NCBI GenBank assembly: GCA_022747635.1
Contig: JAKTNV010000014.1
Coordinates: 4,405,501-4,469,500, forward strand
Length of the DNA stretch: 64,000 nt
Direction: 5' to 3'
Origin: Hetaerina americana
Taxonomy: Eukaryota; Arthropoda; Insecta; Odonata; Calopterygidae
Position 1 is the first letter of the stretch, and each line of letters begins with the position of its first letter. The notes under the pieces are model-generated. The model was not told where the DNA came from, searched no databases, and saw only the letters and a program-made list of their open reading frames with translations. Below are positions 22,690-34,790 of the stretch, in pieces. The translations under genes were made by a program, and so were the position numbers.

Positions 22690-22845
22690 TTTTCACGGTT
22701 ATAAAAGAGTCAATCCTGTGAGAGAGATAATGTTATTTTTGTTCATGGTATCCTTAGTTCCGGTGGTCACGGTTTCCCTAGATTTTAAAAAGTCCTTTCG
22801 CCAAAGTACCTCGTAGTAAACAAAGTGCAGAGCTAAAAGTCTATT
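22690..22845 (+). pseudogene. family D LINE reverse transcriptase scrap
   Basis: Plus-strand remnants match 21,500-21,660 of the previous copy: sequence like 'gagtcaatcctgtgagagag', 'ttgttcatggtatcc', 'gattttaaaaagtcctttcg' (LDFKK.F) and 'gtagtaaac'. About 150 bp survives between the tail of one copy and a TTTA repeat. Confidence 0.6.
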
Positions 22846-22874
22846 TTATTTATTTATTTAGGGCTCTGTGTGCG

Positions 22875-23892
22875 ACTACAAGGGTGGGTGGCATGGGGAT
22901 TGCATACCAGACTACCTTTTACCCAAAACTCCTTCCCCTCCAAGCGTGGTCGTACAAACGTTATTTGATTCTGATCCCTTATCGTTCGTGAGAACAATGA
23001 GATCTTAAATCTATCTCTTTTGCACTTTCTCTACAATTTTATTGGTATGATATCTCCAAATATAAATCAAAGAGGCTAATTACCAATTTTTAAAATCATT
23101 TGATAGGGGCATTCTTCTAATGTTTCCAAAAGATTAAATCTTTAATTTTGCCTTGCCTCCGTGGGTGATTCCGAACCTAGATCTTTTCATTATTTTGATA
23201 CGCTGCACGCGATCCGATTCGGCAATTAATCCAAAATCATGAGGATCCCACATAATAGCAGTATATTTCGAATTAGATATAAAGAGCAAAGGATAGCATT
23301 TCTATTTAACCTTTTCATCACATTTCCGCTATACTCTTCAAACACCTCTAACTTTTTTGTTAGCATGTTCACATATTCTCCGTATATGTTTTACCCAGGA
23401 GAGTTCGTGAGTGAGCGCAAAGTCCAAGTTTTTAATGGAATCCACACTTTGTATTTCGGTGTTTCTGATGCGGTTGGCGTTCGTGAGGCGGTTGCTCTTT
23501 TTCCAAAGAGAAACCTTTCATCTCACCTTTCCTTTCATCACTTCGCACTTTTTAAAATTGGATTCTAGTTTTTATGCGTCGCACAGGCGTTGGATAGCAT
23601 TTAAGTCATCTTCTAAAGCAGCCTTGTCCTCTTGATTACTGACATATCTTTAAAACACTGCACCGTCGGCAAATAACTGTATTTTACTTGTTATTACGGA
23701 GTAAATATCGTTAAGGTAAAGAAGCAATAAAATAGACCCGATAACACTTTGCAGAACACCTGACGTGACTTTTACTTGCAGTGCATTAGAGCGAACTCCT
23801 TTTACTCCCCTGTATGACTCCCCTGTGTGCTCTTTGTGCCTGACCATTCTAAAAGTCTTTAATCCTGCCCAGGATATTTTTAACTGTGCCAT
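22875..23892 (-). pseudogene. family D LINE, palm domain to 3' UTR
   Basis: The minus frame from 23,892 reads LKISWAGLKTFRMVRH, then VKVTSGVLQSVIGSILLLLYLNDI (the VPQGSVIGPLLF motif with changes) and SKIQLFADGAVF (FADD reads FADG, a lost catalytic Asp). Lower coordinates hold remnants of the C-terminal block and 3' UTR ('cttatcgttcgtgagaa' near 22,978) with the expected spacing. Confidence 0.75.
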
Positions 23893-24058
23893 ATGCTACT
23901 AGCTAAGAGATTAGTTTATTATGATTTAGTTGTGTATGTTATATGTATATAAAGTCTTCTAAACAAATTATATGTATTTGTGTATGTATCACCGTTAGCC
24001 CAGGGTGTACAATGTTTCGCAGCATTAATACATGTTTTTTAAAAGTTCTTTATCACAT

Positions 24059-24140
24059 AGTGGCCTGCAAGGCACCTCTAGGTTGTGCGGCAGGGAGTGA
24101 TTACTCGCCAGACTGCTTCTGACCCAAAATACGTTTAATA
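24059..24140 (-). repeat. family D LINE 3' tail
   Basis: The stretch 'gcctgcaaggcacctctagg', 'gtgcggcagggagtgattac' and 'cgccagactgcttctgaccc' is the reverse of the family D end. Confidence 0.6.
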
Positions 24141-25165
24141 TTAAGAGATACATAGAGGGTGGTTTCCATAAGTAATGCTTTTATTTTTGAAGTAATTTAT
24201 TGAATAGATTTGCAGAAACAAATTAAAATTAAAATTATTGAAAGTACTGTTACTTTTTGAACGCACCCTGTAAATGGTCCACTCTATTTAGTTTTTCCAA
24301 AACTGTGGTCATGAGGCGTATAATGAGGGCCGGTCAAAAACCAAAGCTTATGCACTAGCCGGCGTGAGCTGCTTTTATCTGAATACTTTCCCCATACCTC
24401 CTATGATTTTACTGCGCTTAGGAAGAATTAAAAATCAGTTGAAATGTTCACCGACGGCTTCCATTAAGTAGAGCAGAAAAAAACGATCTAATTGTGTACG
24501 ACTGGCATGTTTAGGATAGAGAAGCTTAGATAAAAGTTGTATTCTCTTCTGTACTGGCAATTTGTTTTCTTAACCTTGATTACGAACTCATTTGTGGCAC
24601 GTCTACCTCAGGGAGTTCTTCTTGAAACTAAACTTCACATAAATATTGGGTTTTTGAAAGGTATGACTTTCAGAAGAATATCTGGTCGCTTCTGGAGTGT
24701 CTGCGAATCGTTAATTCTATAAATTGTGGTCCGAATAAATCCGTGATATGCGTTCTCTACAAGCGTACTTCTTAGTTTATAAGCTCACGATCAAGCATAC
24801 TGATATAGATGCCCTTCTTTTCAAAAAGCATGAGTGGCTGTATGGCGCACAGTGTTCCCGCTTGATTGCCATTGATTTATGGTTGTTTTCGTTTCCATGG
24901 TATCATTTATGGTGATAATATGGCATGGCGATTCTAATCAATAATATTGTTTCCACTGCAAAACCTCATGCATGGAATTTATCCAAGATATTAAATAAAT
25001 TGTGCTTTATAGGGTAGTCAATGGACAAAGAGAGGCTGTGTCAATATTTTCCCCAGTGATATCCCCAGTGATAAATATATGCGTGTAGAGCTTTCCTGAT
25101 TTCTTCATGGATAGCGTTTCATCTAAATGTAGCTAAACGATATATTTACGATTTATTTGAGTTCT
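24141..25165. other. AT-rich DNA without recognised feature
   Basis: Only short open frames without motif. No TE end was identified. Confidence 0.5.
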
Positions 25166-25405
25166 TTTGGGTATAAGGAAGTGGTAGGCATGGTTGGGGA
25201 GGACAGGGGATCGTTTTGGAGAAATCATAAGAAGGCAGGGAAAATGGATGCGGAGCATATTGACTGGCAGTAGGATGTTGAAGACTGTGATTGAGGGAAC
25301 AATGCTTCGCAAACGAGGAAGGGGAAGAAATAGAATAGGAATGTCGGATGGAATTAAAGAAGGAAGGAAGTATACGGAGTTGAAGAGGACTTCATTGTAG
25401 AATAG
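25166..25405 (+). pseudogene. C-terminal scrap of the 33,536-34,790 LINE family
   Basis: The frame reads GEIIRRQGKWMRSILTGSRM, LKTVIEGTMLRKRGRGRNRI and GMSDGIKEGRKYTELKR, which aligns residue by residue with the last 70 residues of the LINE ORF ending at 33,536 (LGEILWRQEEWMKGVLTG..., GRNRIGMLYGMKGGRKYSEL). Only the C-terminus remains. Confidence 0.85.
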
Positions 25406-25785
25406 GATGTTGAGTTCTGTTTTGTTAGGAAAGGCAAGAAAATTACTTGGTAGCTTGAATCCATTTAATACCTACTTTGACCGGTATATAATCAACAATA
25501 ATATCACGTATCTATTAATTCAGTGTATTGATTTAGGACGCAGTGGCGTAGAAGGTATGAGTGGAATAATGGGTTAAGGGAGGGGGGTAGTAGTGGGAGA
25601 GGGTACTTAAGCCTGAGACTGTTAATATAGAATGTTCTGCGGGATGAGAGGAGTTCTGTGTAAGACGTGTATTGCGATAGTTTGGATGATTTTTTTACTT
25701 AATAGAAGTAATCAAGCCAGTGTAGGATCATGGTATTTCTACTCTGTAGTACGGGTGTGGGAGCCGGCTTTGGAATCGGAAGAGG
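25406..25785. other. spacer without recognised feature
   Basis: AT- and GT-rich DNA, no motif seen. Confidence 0.45.
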
Positions 25786-25789
25786 TTGT

Positions 25790-26385
25790 TTGAGATATGC
25801 AGAGAGTTGCAACCTTCTATTCAGTAAATACCACGGCTTCAGAAAAGAGAGATCTTGTGAAATACATATGCAGTTATTTATGCACGATGTTTTGCGATCG
25901 GGGGATTGGAACAATCAAGTAGATTTTCTTAATTTAATAAAAAGCCATTGATTAAGACCCACGCGAGAAATCTATTTACCTGTTGGGAGGATATAGAATA
26001 AACGGTAATGCAATAAACTGGTGCATTAAAATAATCGCACGCAAAAAGTAGTATTTTATGGTTCAAGCTATAATTATTTGCATGTAAATAAATTCCGTCG
26101 TTTTTCAGAGTAGCGCCATAGGCCCCTTACTTTTTCTTAGCAACATTTATGGTACCACCTTAAATGCCAAAAACAATATAAAACTGTTTACCGACGACAC
26201 TGTAATCTGTAGGGAAATAGCGATCAACACATTGTTAAATGCTAAACATAGATTCAAAAAACATTAAAAAATGGTTGACAGAATGGGGTTTGGATTTTAA
26301 TATAACAAGCACGGATATGCCGTCATAGAAAAATGAGAAACACGTTCAGGATTGCGCACTGGAAAGTATGTAGATATTTTAGATA
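25790..26385 (+). pseudogene. family D-like LINE, reverse transcriptase relic
   Basis: Plus-strand remnants in order: SKYHGFRKERSCEIHMQLFMHDVLRSGD (about 25,828-25,910), SAIGPLLFL (about 26,112-26,140), then NNIKLFTDDTVICREI (about 26,173-26,220) with the catalytic FADD as FTDD, then degenerate 'LLNAKH' and W-rich sequence. Stops and frameshifts throughout. It is abutted at 26,390 by the oppositely oriented tail of another family D copy. Confidence 0.75.
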
Positions 26386-26389
26386 CATG

Positions 26390-26600
26390 TTGTTCAGATA
26401 TTTTAGTACCCTACAAGCCACCGGTAGGGTGTGTGGCAGAGAATGAATATACACCAGACTAATTTTGACCCGAATATGACCCTACCGCGGTCGGACAATG
26501 TTATTTTGATCCCTTATTGTTCGTGGAAAAAATTGCATCTTAAATATCCTGATCTACATTTGATCTCCCTAATTTTATTGACATTGAAACATTCAAAGTC
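26390..26600 (-). repeat. family D LINE 3' end
   Basis: The plus strand reads 'accctacaagccaccggtag', 'gtgtgtggcagagaatga', 'acaccagactaattttgacc', 'cgaatatgaccctaccgcgg' and 'cccttattgttcgtgg', the reverse of the family D 3' UTR. No coding part is left. Confidence 0.7.
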
Positions 26601-27949
26601 ATATTATTTTCCAGTACATAAATATATCTGAGTCCAGTTGTTGCCCCATCACCTGTTCTGTTACTGTAAATTAAAAGCCATCATGCGAAAAGAGCATTTT
26701 TTAAGAATGTTTTTATTTGTACGCGTAAATCCATTTACAATTTGTTCAACTTTTTTTCTTGAAGCTTTCCATTATTTTAGCTAATTTGACCATTTACGAA
26801 ACTTGTATAATTGTAATGTAGATGTAAATCTGTGGGTACAATATTCGTGGGGGCATTTTTCGATGCAGGGGTTGCATTTCTGAATTTTTAAAACATTTTC
26901 ATCCCTATATTTCCGCAGCACTTTGCTCTCCGATGAAAATTACTATGACATTAAGTCATCGTACCGAAAAAGCTACCCGATGATATTTTCACTATAGCGA
27001 GAAAAATTTTGATATTTTCGGTATTCATCGCGATTCGGATCACTCTGCGCCAAACTGACCCAAATGGATGTTTACTTAACTCTTTTTGCACCTTATCTAG
27101 GTGTAAGAGTTGATTAAACGACCACCAGGTATGCATTGGGACCTGGTGTACCCTAGACTGCCATCCACTTTACCTTCGCGAAAGTTCATCGAGCAAATTT
27201 GTCTCTAGCGTTGCTTTTGAAGCATTTCATTCCATGGACGAAATCATCACTGATTGTCACACCTCTACGATCGTTGTATTTTGGCCTTAAGGAATTTTTC
27301 CACTATATTATAGTCCATCTAGTATTGACATGGATGCTGAATATGACATCTATGTATCTAATTAGACTAAAATTTATAAAATATCATCAACTCAATGAGG
27401 GAATGTTCATTGTAAGAAGGTTCGTTAACCATGCATTTTACGAAACTTTACTAGAAAATCAGGACGTGAGGCAAGATTACATGAGTGAAAAGCGTCCATT
27501 TTTAACGATTTGTAACTATAATTAAAGTGGTGAAAATAGAGCGGGTTTGATTTGAAAATCTCTTTTTAACCAATTCGAACTAATGCGTAACATGTAAAAT
27601 GAAATTGATCATACCTAAACAATTAAAGCATACGTCTAAATTGAAGTAAAAAATAATTAAAATGATTCCGCAAAGCTAAATCCACATTTTCGCCGCCATT
27701 GACGTCGATAAAGGAATATAAAGAAAGGATTATAAATTTAAGGGTGTGTTTGCCATTTTCATAAGTGCTGGAAAGAATCATCATGAAATGCCTTAAGACC
27801 TGTATCTCTAAACGAGTGGAATGCAAATTCGCATTGCAAGTGTTCAAATCGCATTGTAATAACTGTATGAAAAATTTCGTGTACGAATCAGTGTATGAAA
27901 CAGCACGGTGCTCAAGTGTTGTGCAAGGCGAGGAACGGGTCAAGATGGA
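26601..27949. other. AT-rich DNA, unrecognised small open frames
   Basis: A plus ORF at 27,199-27,525 (108 codons) and a minus ORF at 27,623-27,943 (106 codons) have no motif that I recognise. I make no functional claim. Confidence 0.45.
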
Positions 27950-28215
27950 ATAGTGTTGGGATTGGCAGCAAGGAGGACGGAGGGAGGGAGGCGGCGGGGG
28001 CCATCAGGTGATCGCTTGTCGCTAGGCGGGGCGTGGAGCAGATGATCGGCGGCGTCGGCCCTCGGGTGAGTGGTCAGTAATACTGGGGAAGGCACGTCAC
28101 ATTGGTGTCTCCTCGGGTTTTGGGGCGTAGAATTCCCTGCTTGGTACGTCCGCGACACGAAATGCCGGCACAACTGACCTTTCTCGTGCCCCTGTCGAAA
28201 TCCTGGTCGACATGA
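27950..28215. other. GC- and CpG-rich patch
   Basis: A short GC-rich island in AT-rich DNA contains G-runs on the plus strand (GGAGGGAGGGAGGCGGCGG near 27,980) and a splice-donor-like GGGTGAGTGG at about 28,063. A minus frame of 86 codons (28,074-28,334) crosses it but shows no family motif. It could be regulatory DNA, an exon or the remains of a GC-rich element. Confidence 0.35.
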
Positions 28216-28969
28216 TACTGGTTGACACTGACGCGTTCGTTCTTCATTGCTGAGGTGTCAACCATGTCACTCAGTAACCTGGTGGATGGCAACACGGTAT
28301 TTAACTCTACATATTTAACTTTTTGTGCAGTCAAAAATTATCGGAATGCATTGGTTTAGGTTTCCTCCAAACTATTGTCTTGCCAAATAAATGCAGTATA
28401 ATCAAGCATAATATTTTGAGTACCTCGTACATTTCTGGGGTAAAATCCTCCTCTAATGAGTACATGCCTTATTGAATGGCTATTATTTTATGGTCAATAC
28501 CTTTTGTTATAAAGTGCCGTAATTGTAAAAAATTAATTATTCTCTACATTCATCTTATGGCGGGAATAGTCACTACGCACTACCGAGGTCTGGGGGGCTA
28601 TAATAGAAATTAAATCTTTTTACCAATAGGACCTGAGATTAATTTTCTATCCTTTAAAGCTATTGAGGATAACCAAAGGTAAAAAGGAACCAGTTTGCTC
28701 TAGAAATAAAATTCCAAAAATTGGATTATCATACGTTTTGGGCAAATAAATAGTGCTGGTGCAGGTTTGGTTCGCACTAGACAACAAAACGTGTGACATT
28801 ATAATGCTATTAAATGGAAACAAGCCCTTATTTTATGTTTAGCTAATGCAAAAAACTAGGTGGGGGTTATTTCATGCACCCTGTTCAATATTCCTTATAA
28901 CCTTTGCTACGCTAATATTTTTCCTTTTCTATTGCAACTAAATTGCATTTGGTTTTGTTCCCTTTTGCA

Positions 28970-29040
28970 GGCGGTGACCTTAAACCCCTCGCCACACGCC
29001 ACTGTGGCGGCTTGCGGAATATTAAGTAGATTTAGGTGCA
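28970..29040 (+). repeat. LINE 3' tail, family E
   Basis: The stretch 'gcggtgaccttaaacccctc', 'gccacacgccactgtggcgg', 'cttgcggaatattaagtaga' matches family E tails elsewhere in the window. Confidence 0.65.
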
Positions 29041-29837
29041 AATTACTCTGCAACAATTTTTAATATACATTATAGCACTTATCACAGAAAAAAATCATAT
29101 CAAATCATAAGGACGCCATCCCCATTCATCTTCTTCAGGCCTCAAGAGAGCGCATTTTCATATCCCGTCTCAACCGAGGGAAATCTTAATGACGTTGAGT
29201 GGCTTCCGCTGTCCTCTTCTTCGCCGCCTCCCTTCCTTCTCCTTCGTGCATATTTATGCATTGGGGATGTTGCCCTGAAAGTGGCGCCTCCTTCACCCTT
29301 GGCTTGGTGCCTCTCTCCTCCTTCAACATCTTAATATAATACATTGGAGTGGATTCTTCCCCTTCTGTCTTGATGCGACACTCCTATTCTTTCCATTCAT
29401 TCTCATTTTCAAACGTACGATAGCTACACGGAACGCTCTCTTCACCACTCCTCATCGGATTGAACTGAGCGCTGGAGTGATTATTTCGTTCTCTTCTTCC
29501 ACACTTAACGCTCACGTTAAAAGTTTTACTCGATGCTGTTTACTAGCTGTTGAATTTTATAGAAATGTATAATGTATTATTTCATTGTTCTGGACTTATT
29601 AACAGTCAACAATTCCAAGCGCAGGGCAATGATCTCGCAAGAACGAACGAAAACCCAAGGTTTCCGTTTGGTAGTTGAAGTAGACTCCATTGATCCCATA
29701 CCAGTATAGCGTTGTAGCATTTAGACTATTTTCTAGCTTTTACCATCCTTTTAAGACTGGGAATATTCGATAGGTGTTTTCTTTTAACTATCCGCTCAAA
29801 TAGAAATAATAGTAGGTTAATCTACGTACATAAAACC

Positions 29838-29900
29838 CCGCAAGCCGTCGCAAGGATGTAAGGCGGGGGGGGAGGGGAGGGGTAGGTGACCAGCCGTTCT
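29838..29900 (-). repeat. LINE 3' tail, family E, with G-rich run
   Basis: The plus strand has 'ccccgcaagccgtcgcaagg', then 'gtaaggcgggggggga', which is the reverse of a family E end. A run of four G blocks (29,865-29,882) meets the pattern for a G-quadruplex. Confidence 0.6.
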
Positions 29901-31055
29901 ACACACATTCCCTATATTTCCTCATGCACCTGGCATCCCGCGATCCACCGAAAACCGCGTGGGAAGGAGGCGACCAAACACCATTCATCCACTCGCATGC
30001 CTTTCTGTATTACATGGTTTGCCTATTCTTATGCCTACACCAAGAGGACAAGAAAATGCATCAAAGGTGAGCAGGCACACATTGGTAACGTCCACCTTGC
30101 CCATGTTTTGTTTAATATGACGGTTTAATAATATAGCAATTGCCAAAAATTAATGAAATTGACTGTATAAACCATTACTCTTCTTTTTGACTCTTGTACA
30201 CCTTTCACTTTAGCATTTGCCATAAATTGCAACAAATACCACCAAAAGTCACTCACCGCTATATTTATTAAAAAATGTATTAGTGCTTCTATCAGTTTAC
30301 TTAGCTGAGTGGTATTTGACTCGTTTTCAGTTTATTTTACATCGAAAATATGATAACGGTTTATACTCACTTCGCTTATTTTTTTTCGCAACTTTTAGGG
30401 AAAGCATTCTACTGCTCTCAGACAATGTCTTCTTCCTAAATGTATGATTCCATTTATGTGACGTCCTTGCAAGTTCGACGAGGGTGAATTGCCCGGAAAT
30501 TAATACTACATTGCGCCTGGAGTACCTTTTTTTTAAATATCTTTAGTTCATTTTACTAACTGTGTTTCTAGATATCTAATTTCTATTGGCAATATATTTT
30601 TATGAATTAAAATGATAATTTTTTCTAATACCACGTTTTAATTTTTCATGTACTTATTCGTCTCTCTCCAAATAATTCCCTCTTTTCATAGGAATAATCA
30701 TTAAATTGGACCTTTGCTATTATCGTATAAAGTTACAATCCCAAGAATATTTCAGAATAATCCATTTACGTCAAGTTGCTGAGATTCTCATATTGGATCT
30801 TTGACTAGAACCTTTTACTCCGAACTAAAGTTTTAATTTCTTCGTCTTTGAATTTTCATGAACAAGGATTGTTTTTTGAATATTTAAACTCCTAAATTTT
30901 CCGCAATAGTAAGACACACCAAAAAAGATTAAACGTATCCTTACTATCTATTGACGCAATACTTTTCTCGGTAAAATTCAATAAAAACATTTATAAATAC
31001 ACATTTCAGATTGATCTATTATTATTTGCATATTATTTCAGATACATTTCTGTAA
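29901..31055. other. AT-rich DNA without recognised feature
   Basis: Plus ORF 29,886-30,128 (80 codons) is not recognised and overlaps the repeat tail. Nothing else is assignable. Confidence 0.5.
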
Positions 31056-31059
31056 TTAA

Positions 31060-31320
31060 CCATGAAGAGAGTAATCAACCCGAAGGTCAGTTTTGTAGGT
31101 GATGGTAGAGATCACCCAGTACTAAGCCTGAAGGCGTGTGAAATTCACACATCGGGGTAGGGGGGCCAGCTCCTTTCCCTGTGCCGATTATGATTTCCCA
31201 TGAAGATCTGGTACCCGAAGAATCACACAGCTTGGCCAGAGCAGAGAAGCTTTCCCGCTAATCGAACCCGAGCCCTCCGGTCAATACTCCAATGCTCTAC
31301 CCCTGGACTACCGCGACCCA
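31060..31320 (-). repeat. tRNA-derived SINE, family S1, full copy
   Basis: On the minus strand the head starts at about 31,318 with GGGTCGCGGTAGTCCAGGGG, then GTAGAGCATTGGAG, and a B box in CTCGGGTTCGATTAGC. The body continues through 'ctggccaagctgtgtgattc', 'gggtaccagatc', the 'cccaatgtgtgaatttcaca' region and ends near 'ttgattact'. It matches 1-240 in the opposite orientation. Confidence 0.8.
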
Positions 31321-31639
31321 TATTACTGTAATACTGAGTCGCGAAGGAATGTGTTCTTCACGCATGTATCGAAGCACACATTTCTCAGTAATATTTTTAA
31401 GCATTCAAATTTGGGACTAGTTTTACTAAGACGCACCGGAAATCATTTTATTTCTCTCTTTAGTAGTCACGTAACTCTTTTTTCCCATGCTTGCAAGAGC
31501 CAACTATCAAATGGTGCCTCATTATCCGCTCCGGAAGCATGAGCGTTTGAGTTAGCGTGAAAATCCTCTAAATACGAGTAGTAGTTATTAAGGAAGCAGA
31601 GATCATATACACCGGAATGGATAGTTGGGTAATTTGGTG

Positions 31640-31910
31640 GGGGAAGGATATTTCGGGAATAAGAAAGGGCGGCTTCGGCGATATCCTACTGTTAAAGAAA
31701 GGCTCCAAGGGGTACAGAATTTAATGTCAAATCTGACAGACGGTGTAATCACTTGAAGGGTCCTCCACATAGCACCCCAAGTAGGAGTCGGGATATCACT
31801 TAAATATCTCGCTGTCACCGTTATTCGATCCCAGAACCTCGGAGTTGGAATGAATATATTAGCCATCGCACCGTCCCGATCTCCTCTGCGAATATCGGAG
31901 GTCTTTACTC
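31640..31910 (-). repeat. diverged SINE, family A
   Basis: The plus strand carries the reverse of family A: 'ggctccaaggggtacag', 'gacagacggtgtaatcac', 'gtcctccacatagcacc', 'caagtaggagtcgggata' and a head with 'cattcgatcc'-like B box near 31,825. The 111-codon minus ORF across it is a by-product of the SINE. Confidence 0.7.
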
Positions 31911-31964
31911 CTCCATGATAGAATGTGTGCAGAATCACCGGAACACTTCGTCCTCTTGAAACTG

Positions 31965-32250
31965 ATGGGTTAAATTACAGATTAAATATATTGCATAAAT
32001 TGTAAGGATGTCTCATTAGCAGTGATTTTGAAAATGTATTATTATCCCCATCGTAATACGGTAGGAAAGATGATGTCGATAAAAGTAGAGAGAAGTGTAC
32101 CACAGTGATATTTTAGATGCCGTTTTTTCCACGAACTAATTGGAAATGTCCGACCGCGGTAGGAGTAAAAAATATTTGGGTTAAAATTAGCCTGACGTAT
32201 TTTCACCCCCTGCCACATACCCTGGTGATGGCTTCCAGAGTACTAAAATT
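31965..32250 (+). repeat. family D LINE 3' UTR and tail
   Basis: The stretch 'gtccgaccgcggtaggag', 'gggttaaaattagcctgacg', 'accccctgccacataccctg' and 'gtgatggcttccagagtac' is the family D 3' end in plus orientation. Upstream UTR begins near 'gggttaaattacagattaaa', also seen at 22,380. Confidence 0.7.
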
Positions 32251-33480
32251 TCAAATATCGTTATTAATGTGAAAATAAGTTTCTGAAAAGAGTCATAGTA
32301 AACGCACCAATATTGACATTACAAGTGAATATTGTCTCTTTCCAATACCGTTCACAAATAACTTGTACTATATAATGACATATATTTGCGCCTATCAGAA
32401 ATATCTATATGCCATGGCGCCTACAAAGTGAACCAAGTAATTTTAACCATTAAAATAAAGAAAGCATTACTAATAACATTTTTAGTGGTGGATGTACAAA
32501 TTATTTGACCCCAAGAGGGAAGTGTAAGCTCCAAAGCTACGCAATCACCAGGAACATATCGAACCGGAGAAAATCGGGTGCAAGTTACCTGGAAGCAAGA
32601 GTATGGAAGTGGTCTTGGAGATTTCATATTCAGTCTGACTAAAATTCAAGACAAAACTTGTTGTTCTTTGGAGATAAGTTTTTTAGTCGTTAAACCACTT
32701 CCTTCAACGCCTTGGGTATAATTTTCACTTTTGATACCCCTCCCCCACCAACACCTTCCAAATCTAATACAAATATTTCTTTTAAGGATAGTTTTATAAT
32801 TGTAAACAATCAAAACATATCATGGAATAACAAGATTTGTATTCTTTTCGTTGTTCAATTCTTAAGGTACTTTATTTACACATTAGGTGCACTCATATGT
32901 AATGCCGAGGCTGAATTAGGCTGAATATTTTACCTATAGTGCATCAATTACTGCTTTCTGTTGATAGAATGTACAATCAACAAATGTACAACTATCATAC
33001 AAAACGGTGCGGGACTGGCCAAATCGAAGTAATTTATAGGTTGATGTGAAGTGCAATGTCAAGGGATTAATAAATATGATTTCGTTCATGAATGTATTCA
33101 TTTTGAAGAGCAGAAAGCGAATCGATTGCTTCGAAAACCCAGGCTTTAAAACAGAGGAGAGAGATGTAAGTAGCTATTTCCATTCGATCCAATGCGGTAA
33201 GCTTTGGATAGGCAGAGCCTCCACTCAACTGTATTTCTATTCGGAGGGTATAGAGAAGGGTTTTCGACGAATTCCTAACGAAGTTACCTGTCGAAATGAA
33301 TCTGAGGATTTCTAGTTCCTCTAGTGGGATTAGGAAGTCCGGGGGATAGATGGGGAGATGGCGGGAAATCGGGTCAAGGATGGTAGGCGGGATGATCATG
33401 CCATTCAAAAGAGCTGTAATTAGCCGTATTTCTTTGGATTATTATTAGGTAATCTACCGGTTAAGGTAGGTTTCTGGATG
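32251..33480. other. AT-rich DNA, small unrecognised frames
   Basis: Overlapping open frames at 33,046-33,315 (plus, 89 codons) and 33,067-33,408 (minus, 113 codons) have no motif that I recognise. No repeat shared within the window. Confidence 0.45.
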
Positions 33481-33535
33481 GACATAATTACTAATTAAAT
33501 AATTTGTGACCCCTAGCAAAACACAACATGCTACT

Positions 33536-34790
33536 CTACATCAGGTCCCTCTCCAGCTCTGAGTACTTTCTTCCTCCCTTCATCCCGTACAACATCCCTA
33601 TCCTGTTCCGTCCCTTTCCTCGTTTGCCTAAATTTCTCCTCTTAATTACAGTCTTCAACATCCCGCTGCCGGTCAATACCCCCTTCATCCACTCCTCCTG
33701 CCTCCATAGGATTTCTCCCAGCAAACCCCTCTCTTCGCCCACCATACCAAGTACTTCCTCATTTGTTTTCTTTTCAGTCCATTTCACCTTTTCCATTCTT
33801 CTCCACACCCACATTTCAAAAGCCTCCAGTCTACGTCTATCGCCCTGCTTCAATGACCACGTTTCCGCGCTGTACATAGCTACGCTCCATATCAAAGTTT
33901 TTACGAGTCTTTTCTTAATATCCTTACTCAACGTCCCTGTCATCAACTCCCTCCTCCTTGTGAAAGCGTCTTTGCCCAGCCCAATTCTTCTCCTTACGTC
34001 CCTACTACTTTGACCGTGTTGGTCAAAAACACTACCGAGATACGTAAACTGTTCTACCTGCTCTAGTTTTTGCCCACCTATTTTAATGTTTAGCTTAGCC
34101 TTTTTCTTTCTAGAAAATCGCATAACCTTTGTTTTATTAGTATTGATTCTCATCCCATACCTGTCGCACTGAATTTCCAATTCACTCAGCAATGCTTGCA
34201 ACCCCTTGGCTGACTGACAAACTAAATCTTGGTCATCAGCAAACCTAACTGATTTTACGAATTCCCCGCCCGCTTTCATTCCTACCTCCAGTTCTTCCCA
34301 CGCCTCTTTGAGCATTTCCTCTGCATACAGGTTGAACAGCAACGGTGATAATGGGCAACCCTGCCTTACACCCCTTCCTAACACTGCCCATCCTGACTCC
34401 CCGTTCCCCACCCGCACCTGAGCAGTCTGAGACATGTACAGGTTGCGGATTAGCCTCCTTTCCCACCAATCTATTCCTATTTTCTGCAGTATACTCATTA
34501 GTTTTTCCCAATTCGCTCTATCAAACGCTTTTTCGAAATGTAGGAAACAGGCGAATATCTCCTGGTTGTGTTCTATATTCCTCTCGATTAATAATTTCAT
34601 TACATCAATGGTATCACGCGTACCTATTCCCTTCCAAAACCCAAACTGGTCATCTCCTAAGTAATCATTTGCCCTACTCTCTATCCTTTTGTTGATAATC
34701 CTGAGAACAACTTTAGCTGCGTGGGATATCAAACTTATTGTCCTGTAGTTGGATAAGGACTTAAATTTGCGGAAAATAATGAGCTTAATG
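33536..34790 (-). pseudogene. 5'-truncated LINE with intact reverse transcriptase ORF
   Basis: The minus frame from about 34,785 through Met at 34,732 to a stop at 33,536 (about 415 codons) has no internal stop. It begins in RT fingers with SNYRTISLISHAAKVVLRI, then FGFWKGIGTRDTIDVMKLL, CFLHFEKAFDRANW (motif A, Asp usual position reads H-F-E region), GVRQGCPLSPLLFNLYAEEML (motif B), VRFADDQDLVCQS (motif C with FADD), YGMRINTNKTKVMRFS, EQFTYLGSVF, and the C-terminus QGDRRRLEAFEMWVWRRM and EERGLLGEIL. Upstream endonuclease and ORF1 are absent. Clade is RTE/L1-like in motif B but not certain. Relatives lie at 25,166, 52,490, 59,870 and 62,735. Confidence 0.85.

Noticed and set aside
31211..31318. 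A functional tRNA gene
   Set aside because: The A and B boxes are present but the region is the head of a SINE with a second copy, and the acceptor arms do not form.
33528..34013. A 161-codon plus-strand frame
   Set aside because: It is the antisense of the LINE reverse transcriptase.
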